The translations under genes were made by a program, and so were the position numbers. From Pseudomonadota bacterium (GTDB lineage: Bacteria; Desulfobacterota; Desulfobacteria; Desulfobacterales; RPRI01): a DNA stretch of 55,361 bases. The stretch covers positions 1-55,361 of the forward strand of contig JAHITX010000043.1 of NCBI GenBank assembly GCA_018817425.1. Direction: 5' to 3'. The notes beneath the pieces were generated by a model. That model was not told the DNA's origin. It searched no databases and was given only the letters and a program-made list of their open reading frames with translations. Positions 35,079 through 45,137 of this stretch are shown one piece after another (position 1 is the first letter of the stretch; each line of letters opens with the position of its first letter).

Positions 35079-36107
35079 ATGCAAACACCTGCTTATCAGC
35101 TATCGAATATTAAAAAATATTATAACCGGCATCCGGCTGTTGATATCAAAGAATTAACACTTGTTGCCGGTTCTATAACCGGGGTTGTTGGTCCTAACGG
35201 GAGCGGTAAGAGCACTCTTTTAAGCATGCTTGCTTTTGTAAACAGCCCGTCAGAAGGCACAATATTATATAAAGGCCAAAAAGCCCATCCCTTTTCCGAA
35301 GCAGTCCGTTTTCGTGTAAGTCTGTTGCCTCAGGAACCTTTTTTGCTTAAACGAACGGTTTTTGAAAATATTGTATATGGATTAAAATTAAGAGGTTTTA
35401 ACAAATCGCAGTATTTGAAAAAGGTGAATGATGCTTTAATGCTGGTAGGGCTTTCTCCAGTGGGTTTTTCCGGCCGCAAATGGTATCAGCTTTCGGGGGG
35501 AGAGGCACATAGGGTTGCTCTGGCGGCCAGGCTTGCATTAAAACCGGAAGTTCTTATTTTGGATGAACCTACAGCCGGTGTGGATGCTGCCAGTGCTCAG
35601 CAGATCATGGACAGTGCGTTTATGGCTTCTAAGGAATGGGGCACGACTCTTATTATTGCCGGCCATGATTGGAAATGGCTTCATGAAATCTGTGATAATG
35701 TCATACAGATGTTTAAAGGAAAGATTGTTGGAAAAGGTCTTGAAAACATAATTTTTGGCCCATGGAATCAGGTTTCAACAGGGTTGTATGAAAAGCTCCT
35801 TGATGACGGGCAGCGTATTCTTGTGAAAGGGGACTCTCCTTTACCGACTTGTGCGGCTATTATTCCGCATACTAATATTGCCATAAGCTCAAAACCGCCG
35901 GGTCGTAAGCCGGCTGAACATTTACTAAAAGGAGTGCTTTTCCAGCTTTCATTTGAACCGGGAATAAATGCAGTTATGGCTTTTATACGTGCAGGCGGCC
36001 AGGCATTTACTCTTCGAATTCCCTTGGATAAAGCCAAAGAAAATAATTATTACCCCGGTCAGAGTATTTATATCACTTATCCCATCTCATCTGTTGTCTG
36101 GTATTAA
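35079..36107 (+). CDS. tupC: Tungstate ABC transporter ATPase
   Basis: The 342-aa protein has Walker A GPNGSGKST (~39-47), Q-loop LLPQEPF, signature LSGGEAHRVALAARLAL and Walker B LILDEPTAGVD. After residue ~240 there is an extra ~100-residue part (RILVKGDSPLPTCAA, LLKGVLFQLSFEPG, FTLRIPLDKA, YPGQSIYITYPISSVVW) resembling a TOBE/Mop-type oxyanion-binding domain. This could inhibit transport when tungstate is plentiful, as in ModC. Some TupC proteins lack it. Confidence 0.9.
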   Translation: MQTPAYQLSNIKKYYNRHPAVDIKELTLVAGSITGVVGPNGSGKSTLLSMLAFVNSPSEGTILYKGQKAHPFSEAVRFRVSLLPQEPFLLKRTVFENIVYGLKLRGFNKSQYLKKVNDALMLVGLSPVGFSGRKWYQLSGGEAHRVALAARLALKPEVLILDEPTAGVDAASAQQIMDSAFMASKEWGTTLIIAGHDWKWLHEICDNVIQMFKGKIVGKGLENIIFGPWNQVSTGLYEKLLDDGQRILVKGDSPLPTCAAIIPHTNIAISSKPPGRKPAEHLLKGVLFQLSFEPGINAVMAFIRAGGQAFTLRIPLDKAKENNYYPGQSIYITYPISSVVWY

Positions 36108-36283
36108 AATACTAATAAAATCACAAAGCACATAAAGCCTAAAAAAACTCTTTACCTTTAGAAGTTTAGATGAAATATTAATATCGTTTTTATATGGAAC
36201 CAAAACAAATAAATGGAGTATGAAGTGGCGGTATTATATAGCTATATAAGCTTTTTATGGTGCCTGCCCTTTATTGGAATTTT

Positions 36284-37285
36284 ATGAATAAATTTGATGA
36301 TGTACATGTAGAAAGATTATATCCGTATCTTGCCGTATTCAGAATCCCTTATTTTTCTTCCGGCAATGAAAAGGCTTTTGCCAATGTTTTTCTGATTATT
36401 GATGATGAGTTGATGCTAATTGATACTGGTCCTTTTACAGACAGCAAAAGTGAAAAACTTTTATATGCCCTTAATCAGTCAGGTTTTGATATAAAAGATA
36501 TATCGAAAATTGTATATACACATGCGCATCCCGATCATATGGGCGGAGGAATAGGACTTGGCGAATATACAAAAATCAGACATTGTGCATACCACAAAGC
36601 AAAACAATGGGCAGAAAAATATGGTGAATATGTCAGTTTGGTAAAAACAATTGCAAAAAACATTTTTTCAGAGCAATTATTTTTGCATCCTAAAGTAAAA
36701 GATATCTATTTTGATGTAATAGATCATTTCTGGAATCCCACATATGGTGAAATAGGAATAGATGAAGAACTGGATGATGGTGATTTAATCAGTACAGGAA
36801 AGCTTAAGTTCAGAATAGTTTTCACCCCCGGTCATAGCCCTTGGGATATAAGTTTATGGGAAGAAACAAAATCTTTACTTTTTTCAGGTGATTTTCTTCT
36901 TGGTAAAAGCTCTACACTAACAGGAGGTTTGAATAATTTTGGCTCCGATCTGATATCGTATGACTCGTCTTTAAAAAAGATAAATCAATATCTTGATAAG
37001 ACAAAAGAAGTATTTCCTTCTCACGGGCCTTCAATAAAGTCCTGCTCGGGGCTTACAGATCCTGTGCTTTCTATTGTAAAAAGCAGAGAAGATAAGATAT
37101 TTAAAGCTATATCTGATAAAGACCACACACTGATGGATTTAATGAAAGTTGTTTATCCCTCGTTAGACAGTGTTATTGTGCTTGCAAGATGTCTTGGAAT
37201 AGTACTTACACATATTGAAAAACTTGAAAATGAATCAAAAATTTATCGTTATAAGGATAAAGATGAAGTACATTTTGCCCTATAG
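36284..37285 (+). CDS. Metallo-beta-lactamase-fold hydrolase
   Basis: The 333-aa protein has the zinc site T-H80-x-H82-x-D84-H85 (THAHPDHMGG), then TPGHSPWDISLWEE and LLFSGDFLLG supplying later ligands, and FPSHGP near the end of the fold. The C-terminal ~70 residues form a helical tail as in the LACTB2-like/glyoxalase II-type group. The substrate is unknown, perhaps a thioester. ATG 36284 has a weak TGGA upstream; ATG 36257 in the same frame adds nine residues. Its stop codon lies inside the left arm of the foldback element. Confidence 0.82.
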   Translation: MNKFDDVHVERLYPYLAVFRIPYFSSGNEKAFANVFLIIDDELMLIDTGPFTDSKSEKLLYALNQSGFDIKDISKIVYTHAHPDHMGGGIGLGEYTKIRHCAYHKAKQWAEKYGEYVSLVKTIAKNIFSEQLFLHPKVKDIYFDVIDHFWNPTYGEIGIDEELDDGDLISTGKLKFRIVFTPGHSPWDISLWEETKSLLFSGDFLLGKSSTLTGGLNNFGSDLISYDSSLKKINQYLDKTKEVFPSHGPSIKSCSGLTDPVLSIVKSREDKIFKAISDKDHTLMDLMKVVYPSLDSVIVLARCLGIVLTHIEKLENESKIYRYKDKDEVHFAL

Positions 37286-37405
37286 ACTTCCAGATAATAT
37301 TTTGGGCTGCGTTATCAGTCGCCCCCTTCGACAACGTACAGAATGTACGTTTTACTCAGGGCGGCTCCTTCTGGCCTTGCCGAAAACATTATCTGAAAGT
37401 CTATA
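37281..37405. repeat. 125-bp foldback element with 27-bp inverted arms (MITE/REP-like)
   Basis: The arms at 37281-37307 and 37379-37405 are inverted copies matching at 24 of 27 positions (TATAGACTT...CAGATAAT on the left). Inside is a perfect hairpin AACGTACA-GAA-TGTACGTT at 37333-37351, and GTCG/CGAC flank a C-rich run. The element supplies the stop codon of the MBL gene (37283-37285) and fills most of the gap to the MmgE/PrpD gene. No coding frame. Confidence 0.75.
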
Positions 37406-37429
37406 ACCTTGATGGTACAAAGGGGGAAT

Positions 37430-38827
37430 ATGGGTGTAACAGCAGAGATTGCCCGCTTTGCAGCGGAAATAAAATACGAAAATTTACCGTCTTTTGTTGT
37501 TTCTGAAACCAAAAAACTTCTTCTTGATACTATTGGCTGTGCTATAGGTGGAATAAAAACACAAAAAGGCGATGCTGCAATTCGTCTGGCGCTTATACTG
37601 GGAGGGCAAAGAGAGAACAGTCTTTGGGGTACAAGTGAGAAAGTGGGTGCGGCACAGGCTGCATACGCCATAGGAGAGTTGATGAATGCCCTTGATCATG
37701 AAGCATTGCTTTCTCCTCCCGCACATGCCACACCCTATATACTTGCCGCTCCTCTTGCAATAGGTGAAATAAAAAAAGTATCCGGAAAGCAATTGATTTT
37801 AGCTTCTGCAATTGCTCATGAACTTGCAACCAGAATTGCATCTGCAATGGTTTTTGGGCGAAGGTTTTCTGTAGAGCTTCCCGATAGAAAAATTGCGATG
37901 ACACTTCCCACACCCGGATATGGTGTGTGTGCTTTTGGCGGAGCTGCTGCCGCAGGCAGGCTTTTGGGGCTTGATGCAGACAAAATAGCCCATGCAATGG
38001 GGATAGCCGGTTATAACGCACCGGTTCCTATGGTAGGTAAATTTGTAAGCTCTGCTTGTGTTTCTGATCCTAAGTATATGTCTTCCGGGTTTTTATCTTT
38101 GTCACAAGTAATTGCTGTGCTGTCCGCCGAAATGGGATCGACTGGAGATGTTGAAGTATTGGATGGTGATCATGGTTTCTGGAGGGCTTTTGGTTGTGAC
38201 CAGTGGATGCCCGAATACATAACTCAGGGATTGGGAAATAAATGGGTATTTCCGGAAAGGCTGTTTTATAAAAGATATCCATGCTGCGGTGTGATGCAAA
38301 ACGCGCTATGCCATTTGGAAGAAATTGTCACGGTAAATAATATATTACCCGAAGATATAATGGAAATTACCGTTAAACTTGGTAGCCTGGCTGATTTTCC
38401 TTTATGGAAAACAAGAGATGTTAAAACAAATTCACAAGCGCAGTTTAGCGTACCTTTTGTTTTCGCGGTTGCAGCACACAGGATAGAGACAGGCCCTGCC
38501 TGGCAGTTAAATGAAACTCTTGAGGATAGGCGTATTCATGAGTTTATGAAAAAAATAAAATTGATTACCGATCTTGATGATAATGCCGGTTTAAGGCCGG
38601 AAATTGAAGTTGTGGTGCATAATGGGTCAGATAAAAAGACTTATGCCAAGTCAGGCATTTCACAGAAATATGAAATGACGGATGATGATATCACGGATAA
38701 GTTTAAAAGTAATACATGTTTGCTTTTAGATGAGAAAGAGATTAAAAAAGTTATAGCAGATATTAATAATTTGGAAGAAATCGGTGATATATCGGAGATA
38801 TTAAAAATTTTCAATAAATCCGATTAA
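37430..38827 (+). CDS. MmgE/PrpD family protein
   Basis: The 465-aa cytoplasmic protein belongs to the 2-methylcitrate dehydratase/cis-aconitate decarboxylase/iminodisuccinate epimerase superfamily. Visible traits are KKLLLDTIGCAIGG near residue 30, ELMNALDHEALL near 88, HPC-like segment KRYPCCGVMQNAL (~280), and a SFxVQFSVPFVFAVA-like block at ~345. AAGGGGG lies just before ATG 37430; two earlier in-frame starts would add six or seven residues. No methylcitrate cycle genes are nearby, so the substrate (a hydroxy acid to dehydrate or decarboxylate) is open. Confidence 0.85.
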   Translation: MGVTAEIARFAAEIKYENLPSFVVSETKKLLLDTIGCAIGGIKTQKGDAAIRLALILGGQRENSLWGTSEKVGAAQAAYAIGELMNALDHEALLSPPAHATPYILAAPLAIGEIKKVSGKQLILASAIAHELATRIASAMVFGRRFSVELPDRKIAMTLPTPGYGVCAFGGAAAAGRLLGLDADKIAHAMGIAGYNAPVPMVGKFVSSACVSDPKYMSSGFLSLSQVIAVLSAEMGSTGDVEVLDGDHGFWRAFGCDQWMPEYITQGLGNKWVFPERLFYKRYPCCGVMQNALCHLEEIVTVNNILPEDIMEITVKLGSLADFPLWKTRDVKTNSQAQFSVPFVFAVAAHRIETGPAWQLNETLEDRRIHEFMKKIKLITDLDDNAGLRPEIEVVVHNGSDKKTYAKSGISQKYEMTDDDITDKFKSNTCLLLDEKEIKKVIADINNLEEIGDISEILKIFNKSD

Positions 38828-38838
38828 GGAGATAAGCA

Positions 38839-39432
38839 TTGATTCATCCAGATACCAAATTACATTTTATAAATGATGAACTTGGTTACGGAGTAGTAGC
38901 CACCGGATTTATTCCTAAAGGTACGGTAACCTGGGTTCTTGATAAACTGGATCGCGTATTTTTGCCTTTGGAAATAGAAGAATTTCCGAAGGAGTTTGTA
39001 GATGCTGTGAGCAAATACTGTTTCAGAAATAGTACCGGGAGCTATGTTCTGTGCTGGGACAATACCAAATTCGTAAACCATAGTTTCAATCCTAATTGTA
39101 TGATTACTGCCTTTGATTTTGAAATATCCATAAGAGATATTAAAGCAGGCGAGCAAATAACAAACGACTATGGGTGTTTTAATATAATCAGATCTTTCAG
39201 GCCAAATGATGAAGGTAAACGGAGAAAGATAGTTTATCCTGATGATCTGGCTAAATACTACCAAGCATGGGATAAGAAATTACTTTCCGCTTTAAAAAAA
39301 ATTAAAAATGTCGATCAGCCATTGTTTGAATTTATAAGTGTAGATTTATGGGATAAATGTTGCAGGATTGCAAACGGAAAAGAAGAAATGGTTTCGATTT
39401 TAAACTGCTATTACAAAGATCCTGTTGAATAA
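38839..39432 (+). CDS. SET-domain protein
   Basis: The 197-aa protein shows the SET fold: GYGVVATGFIPKGTVTW at the start, FVNHSFNPNC (residues 78-87, SAM/knot asparagine N80 and H81), and GEQITNDYG (104-112) with the catalytic-type tyrosine Y111. SET proteins methylate lysines; bacterial ones are scattered and their targets mostly unknown. TTG 38839 is the start, with AAGGAGA six bases upstream. It lies 11 bp after the MmgE/PrpD stop and 42 bp before recB, so it may share a transcript with either. Confidence 0.82.
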   Translation: MIHPDTKLHFINDELGYGVVATGFIPKGTVTWVLDKLDRVFLPLEIEEFPKEFVDAVSKYCFRNSTGSYVLCWDNTKFVNHSFNPNCMITAFDFEISIRDIKAGEQITNDYGCFNIIRSFRPNDEGKRRKIVYPDDLAKYYQAWDKKLLSALKKIKNVDQPLFEFISVDLWDKCCRIANGKEEMVSILNCYYKDPVE

Positions 39433-39474
39433 AAACAGGCTCAACTAATAATTACCCCAAAAACCAGCTAACCT

Positions 39475-42400
39475 ATGAAACAGTTTGATCTAATTAATGC
39501 ACAGCTAAACGGAACTAACCTTATAGAGGCAGGGGCAGGAACAGGTAAAACTTATACGATAGAAAGTCTTTTCGTAAGGCTTATTATTGAAAATAAGCTT
39601 ACAATAGATCAAATTTTAGTTGTAACATTTACGAAAGCAGCTACTGAAAATTTAAAAGAAAGAATCAGAAGCAAACTCACAAAGGCAAAAGAAGCTTTCT
39701 CTGCCGACACAAAAGATAAGAAGTCAGATGATGCATTAATTGAAGCTCTTTGTGAAAAATATGAAAATCATGCGCTTGTCTCTGATTTGTTAAGCAACGC
39801 ACTTATTAATTTCAATGAAGCTGCAATATTTACCATTCATGGCTTTTGCGCAAGAATCCTTTCCGATTATTCTTTTGAAACAGGAAACCTGTTTGATACC
39901 GAACTTGTTACCGACCAGACGGATTTGATATTAGAAATTGCAGAAGATTTCTGGAGAATTAATTTCTACAGGGCAGAGCCTGAATTTATAAACTACAGTT
40001 TAAAACAGATATCCGGGCCGCATTATTTTTCAAGACTTGCTTCAAAACAGATATTTCATCGGATAAGGATAATACCCGAAGTTAATAAACCTGTATTAGA
40101 AAAGCTTTCCGAATATCGAAGTATCATTAAAGAAGTAAAAAGTATATGGATAGCATCTAAAGATGAAATATTGGTTTTGCTTTCCGATCCTGTTTTAAAA
40201 GGAAATATATATGGAACTATAGTACCTGTAGAAAAAGGATTGTCTAAAAGAGAGATTAAAATACAATCTATGTTTTCCGGGATGGAAAGATTTTTAGATG
40301 ACAGGCATGTTAGCTTTCCTCTATATGATAAATTTGAATACTTTTGTTCGGAAAAAATAAAAAAATCAACAAAGGCAAAACAGACAAGCCCTTCCCATAA
40401 ATTATTTGATCTTTGCGAAATGCTACTAGAAACAAGTAATGAAGTAAAAGCTGAGTTTGACAGATACATCATTTATCTTAAAAAGGCATTTATAACGTTT
40501 GCAGATAAAGAGCTTGAAAAACGGAAACAAAGCAAGAACATCCAATATTATGATGATCTTTTAACCAAAGTAAAAGATGCCATTTTAAGTCATGACGGCA
40601 ATGATCTTGCCGCATCGATTCGTAAAAAATACAAGGCAGCACTAATTGACGAGTTTCAGGATACCGATATTATACAGTATGAAATTTTTTCCAATCTTTT
40701 TGATTCTAAAGAAAGTGTTCTTTTTATTATCGGAGATCCTAAACAGTCTATATACAGCTTTCGCGGAGCAGATATATTCTCTTACATCAAAGCAGCTGAA
40801 AAATCGGATAAAAAAAATACTCTAATAGAAAACTGGAGATCTTCTCCGGGTTTGATTGAGGCTGTAAATGCGATATTTTCCGGTGTAAAATACCCGTTTG
40901 TATTTGAAGGGATTTCCTTTATAAAAGGCATACCAGGACATAAGGAAAAATGCATAAGCGAAAAGGAGATTTGCTTATCCGGTGCGCCTTTAACGCTGTG
41001 GCATCTTTTTACAGATGACTATACTCAAAACAACAAGGCTATCACGAAGAATAATGCTGAAAAAATAATTTCGGAATCTGTAGCATCAGAGATTTTACGC
41101 CTCCTTAAATCAGGTTATAGCGAAAAAGCGGAAACTGTTAAGCAAAGTGATATTGCCATACTTGTAAGAACAAACACACAGGCTGCGATGGTAAAAAATT
41201 CACTTTCAAAAAGAAGGATTCATTCTGTAATATACAGTATTGATAATGTCTTTGATTCCGATGAAGCTATGGAACTTGGAAGAGTTTTGGCTGCTGTTTC
41301 TGATCCATCTAATGAAAGTAAAGTTAAATCAGCCATCATAACCGATATCTTTGGTGTTACAGGCGAAGAGATAAATTCTTATGAACATAATCCTGTGTTA
41401 CTGGAGAAATGGCAATCTTTATTCATTGAATGTCAGCGTTTATGGAATAAATACGGCTTTATTAAGATGTTTGGTTATTTGATGAAGAAAAAAAGAATTA
41501 AAGAGCGCCTTGCTTTATTTTATGACGGGGACAGGCGAATAACAAATTTACTTCACCTTTCAGATATTTTGCATAAGGTATCGATAGAAAAAAAACCGGG
41601 CATTACCGGACTTATAAGATGGTTTGCAGAACAAAGGGATATTTTACGGCAAACTCAGGAAGAACATTTGCTGCGCCTTGAAACAGATGATGATGCTGTA
41701 AAGATTGTTACGATACATAAAAGCAAAGGTCTTGAATTTCGCATTGTTTTTTGTCCTTTTAACTGGCATGGGTCCGAAGTAAGAGATGAGGAAATACTGT
41801 TTCATGAACAAAGCAGTGACAGGAATCTGGTGCTTGATCTTGAAAGAAATGATAACAGCATATTTCTTGCGGCAAAAGAGATGCTTTCTGAAAACCTAAG
41901 ACTTTTATATGTCGCCTTAACAAGAGCAAAAGAAAAATGCTATCTTGTATGGGGGCGAATAAATACAGCAGAATCATCCGCACTGGCTTATCTTCTTCAT
42001 TATGCCCGAAGCAATGAATATAATGGTGATAAAGAAATCACTTTAGCTGTAAAGGATTATTTTAAAAGTCAGGAGACTGCAAAGCTTCTTTATAATCTGG
42101 AAGAAATTTCAAAAAATGCAGGCGGGGCAATTAATGTTTCTGTTATTCCTCCTTCCGACACCGACAAATACTTTCCTTGTGAAAAAAATGTTGAGCAGTG
42201 TTTTGCCAGAGTATTTACAGGAAAAATTGATGATATCCATAGAATCTCAAGCTATTCATCTCTTGTGGCAAGCAGTTATACTGGCCATGATGGCAGAGAT
42301 TTAGATTCGGAAGCAAGAAGCTTTGTAGAAAAATTATTTGAAAAGCAAGCAAATGCCGACCAAACGGATATATTTTCATTTCCAAGAGGAGCAAGACCCG

Positions 42401-43128
42401 GTACTTTTTTTCATGATCTTTTTGAGAATATGAGTTTTCTTGATTCGGATTTTAAGGATAGAGAAAAACTTGTTGATGATAAGCTTATAGAATATGGATT
42501 TGAGACAAAATGGAAAGACACTGTATGCGACATGATAAAGAAAGTACTTGGAGCCGGTTTGAATGCTTATTTATCTTATGATGATAATGAGAAATCATTG
42601 AAATTGTCAAAAGTAGATATTAAACAAAGAATTAATGAAATGGAATTTTATTTTCCCTTAAAAATGATTAGTCCTCAAATAATCAGAAAAATCTTTTATG
42701 ATTATGGGAACATTAAAATAAATGATGAATATCCCGGCTGGATAGAAAATCTTTCTTTTTCTCCGTCAAAAGGTTTTATGAAAGGCTATATAGACATGGT
42801 CTTTTACTCCAATGATAAAATTTATATTGTTGACTGGAAATCAAATTATCTTGGCGGCAGTCTCGGAAATTATCAAAAAACAAATCTTGCCAAAGTAATG
42901 GACAAAGAATCATATATACTCCAATACCATTTATATTCGCTTGCTCTCCACCAGTATTTGAGAATTAAATACAAGGAATATAATTATAGTGATTCGTTTG
43001 GTGGAGTATTTTATATTTTCTTACGCGGAGTAAACGATTACATAGCTCCCGGTTCGGGGATATTTTTTGATTTGCCGGATATATCTTTAATTGATGCACT
43101 TGGAAAAGCGATGATACCTGGGTATTAG
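39475..43128 (+). CDS. recB: Exodeoxyribonuclease V beta subunit (helicase-nuclease)
   Basis: The 1217-aa protein has UvrD-type helicase motifs: EAGAGTGKTYTIES (Walker A, ~19-30), TFTKAATENLKERI, LIDEFQDTD (~393), IGDPKQSIYSFRGAD, IVTIHKSKGLEF and LLYVALTRAKEKCYLVWG. The C-terminal RecB nuclease covers ~940-1217, with GYIDMVFYSNDKIYIVDWKSNYLGG near 1104-1127 supplying catalytic acids and the lysine. It unwinds and trims double-strand ends for RecA loading. recD follows after nine bases. recC, usually upstream of recB, is absent here; the preceding gene is a SET protein. Confidence 0.92.
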   Translation: MKQFDLINAQLNGTNLIEAGAGTGKTYTIESLFVRLIIENKLTIDQILVVTFTKAATENLKERIRSKLTKAKEAFSADTKDKKSDDALIEALCEKYENHALVSDLLSNALINFNEAAIFTIHGFCARILSDYSFETGNLFDTELVTDQTDLILEIAEDFWRINFYRAEPEFINYSLKQISGPHYFSRLASKQIFHRIRIIPEVNKPVLEKLSEYRSIIKEVKSIWIASKDEILVLLSDPVLKGNIYGTIVPVEKGLSKREIKIQSMFSGMERFLDDRHVSFPLYDKFEYFCSEKIKKSTKAKQTSPSHKLFDLCEMLLETSNEVKAEFDRYIIYLKKAFITFADKELEKRKQSKNIQYYDDLLTKVKDAILSHDGNDLAASIRKKYKAALIDEFQDTDIIQYEIFSNLFDSKESVLFIIGDPKQSIYSFRGADIFSYIKAAEKSDKKNTLIENWRSSPGLIEAVNAIFSGVKYPFVFEGISFIKGIPGHKEKCISEKEICLSGAPLTLWHLFTDDYTQNNKAITKNNAEKIISESVASEILRLLKSGYSEKAETVKQSDIAILVRTNTQAAMVKNSLSKRRIHSVIYSIDNVFDSDEAMELGRVLAAVSDPSNESKVKSAIITDIFGVTGEEINSYEHNPVLLEKWQSLFIECQRLWNKYGFIKMFGYLMKKKRIKERLALFYDGDRRITNLLHLSDILHKVSIEKKPGITGLIRWFAEQRDILRQTQEEHLLRLETDDDAVKIVTIHKSKGLEFRIVFCPFNWHGSEVRDEEILFHEQSSDRNLVLDLERNDNSIFLAAKEMLSENLRLLYVALTRAKEKCYLVWGRINTAESSALAYLLHYARSNEYNGDKEITLAVKDYFKSQETAKLLYNLEEISKNAGGAINVSVIPPSDTDKYFPCEKNVEQCFARVFTGKIDDIHRISSYSSLVASSYTGHDGRDLDSEARSFVEKLFEKQANADQTDIFSFPRGARPGTFFHDLFENMSFLDSDFKDREKLVDDKLIEYGFETKWKDTVCDMIKKVLGAGLNAYLSYDDNEKSLKLSKVDIKQRINEMEFYFPLKMISPQIIRKIFYDYGNIKINDEYPGWIENLSFSPSKGFMKGYIDMVFYSNDKIYIVDWKSNYLGGSLGNYQKTNLAKVMDKESYILQYHLYSLALHQYLRIKYKEYNYSDSFGGVFYIFLRGVNDYIAPGSGIFFDLPDISLIDALGKAMIPGY

Positions 43129-43137
43129 AAATTAACT

Positions 43138-44985
43138 ATGAATAAAAGTTATGTAAAATCATTATATAATAAAAATATATTTACAAATATTGATTTGCAT
43201 TTTGCCAAGTTTATCAATGAACTCGAAAATGTGGATGATTCCGATCTTTTTCTTGCCGCAGCACTTGTCAGTAATGCTGCCGGAAACGGTGATGTATGCC
43301 TTGATCTTAAGACTTTTGCAGGAAAAGTAATTCTTGAAAAAGGAGAAGACTATAAAAGGCTTGCATGTCCTTTGCTTGATATCTGGACAGAAAAGCTGAA
43401 AATATCAAATGTTGTTGGTAAACCCGGTGATTACAGTCCATTGGTACTTGATGATAAGAACAGGCTTTATTTGCACAAATTTTGGTATTACGAAAATACT
43501 CTTTCAAAAGCCATAAAGAATAAAGCAGACGATGATATAATCTGGCCTGATATAAAACTTGATGAAAATCATGTAAGAAAGCTTCTTGATAAATATTTCC
43601 CCGATGTTTCCGGTGAAAGGATAAACCTCCAAAAGCTTGCCGCTCTTGTATGTGTATATAAAAGATTATGCATTATGTCAGGTGGTCCAGGCACAGGAAA
43701 AACAACAGCAATAGCAAAAATTCTTGCTGTTTTGATAGAAGTTGAATCCGGCGATAAACCAAAGATTTATTTGTGTGCTCCAACAGGAAAAGCTGCTGCA
43801 AAGCTTTCCGAGTCCATCAGAAATACAAAGAAAAATATTGATTGCTCGGATGATATAAAGAATTTGATACCCCAGGATGCCTATACAATTCACAGGATGT
43901 TAAAAACTATTCCCGGCTCTTCCGCTTTTCATTATAATGCCGACAATAAACTTCCCGCAGATATAGTCGTTATTGACGAGGCATCCATGGTTGATCTTGC
44001 GCTGCTTGCAAAACTTGTTGAAGCTTTGCAAGATGATGCCAGGCTCATCCTTGCAGGAGATAAAGACCAGCTTGCTTCTGTTCAAGCCGGGTCGGTATTG
44101 GGAGATATTTGCAACAGAAGTGATATGACCGGATATCCGATTAAGCCATATAAAAAATTATATGCTAAAATTGAAGATGGCATTGATGTTATATCTGGTA
44201 AAAACAGCTTAAATGACTGTATCGTAGTTCTTAAAAAAAATTACCGTTTTTCAAAAGACAGCAGGATTGGCCGGTTAAGTATGGCTGTTAATAAAGGTGA
44301 AACGGAAAATGCTATTGAAATTTTAAAAGAGAAAAATGATGATGAAATATGCTGGGAAGAAAATAATAATCAAAAAGAACTTTATCGCGTTCTTGAAGAA
44401 AAGATAATTGAAGGATATTCTTCCTATCTTAAAATTGATGATCCAATAGCCGCTCTTTATTTGCTTGGTCAATTTAAAATATTATGTGCTGTAAACAAAG
44501 GGCCTTTCGGCATTGATGGTATAAACTCTTTCGCCGAATCAGTGCTGGCAAAAAAAAGGTTTATAGATATTTCAAGCCAGTGGTACAGGGGAAGGCCGGT
44601 TCTTATAAAGGAAAACAGCTATAACCTTGGTCTGTTTAATGGTGATATGGGTATAATTATGCCGGCACGAGATGAAGATGATAACCTGTATGCATATTTT
44701 GGCAGTAATATGGAAGCTGAAAGAAAATTCAAACCCGGTATTCTCCCCAAACATGAAACAGCTTATGCAATGACCGTTCATAAAAGCCAGGGCTCCGAAT
44801 TTGACAATGTTGTAGTAGTCCTTCCGGAAAAAGATTACCCGGTATTGACAAGGGAACTGATATATACAGGCATTACAAGAACCACGGGAAAATTGACTAT
44901 AGTCGGGACCGAGAGCATACTAAGAACTGCAATATTAAGAAAAACTCAAAGAACATCCGGGTTAAATGATGCTCTTTGGGGATAG
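43138..44985 (+). CDS. recD: Exodeoxyribonuclease V alpha subunit (5'-3' helicase)
   Basis: The 615-aa SF1B helicase has Walker A GGPGTGKTTA (~182-191), CAPTGKAAAKL, DAYTIHRML, VIDEASMVDLAL (Walker B), LAGDKDQLASVQAGSVLGDI and C-terminal MTVHKSQGSEFDNVVVVLP. Length and order match RecD of the RecBCD complex. The nine-base gap to recB indicates co-expression. Confidence 0.92.
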   Translation: MNKSYVKSLYNKNIFTNIDLHFAKFINELENVDDSDLFLAAALVSNAAGNGDVCLDLKTFAGKVILEKGEDYKRLACPLLDIWTEKLKISNVVGKPGDYSPLVLDDKNRLYLHKFWYYENTLSKAIKNKADDDIIWPDIKLDENHVRKLLDKYFPDVSGERINLQKLAALVCVYKRLCIMSGGPGTGKTTAIAKILAVLIEVESGDKPKIYLCAPTGKAAAKLSESIRNTKKNIDCSDDIKNLIPQDAYTIHRMLKTIPGSSAFHYNADNKLPADIVVIDEASMVDLALLAKLVEALQDDARLILAGDKDQLASVQAGSVLGDICNRSDMTGYPIKPYKKLYAKIEDGIDVISGKNSLNDCIVVLKKNYRFSKDSRIGRLSMAVNKGETENAIEILKEKNDDEICWEENNNQKELYRVLEEKIIEGYSSYLKIDDPIAALYLLGQFKILCAVNKGPFGIDGINSFAESVLAKKRFIDISSQWYRGRPVLIKENSYNLGLFNGDMGIIMPARDEDDNLYAYFGSNMEAERKFKPGILPKHETAYAMTVHKSQGSEFDNVVVVLPEKDYPVLTRELIYTGITRTTGKLTIVGTESILRTAILRKTQRTSGLNDALWG

Positions 44986-45137
44986 AAAAAAAGTTTATAA
45001 AAAAAACAGTTAATACTTTACTTTTTTGTGCCGATATAGTAATAAGCGTTTCCAGCAATTAACTGATAGGGGTTTTCTGCCTGTTTATCTTTCATGGCCT
45101 GTATTTTGATTAGGATAAAAAGGGGACTGTTGCGGGT

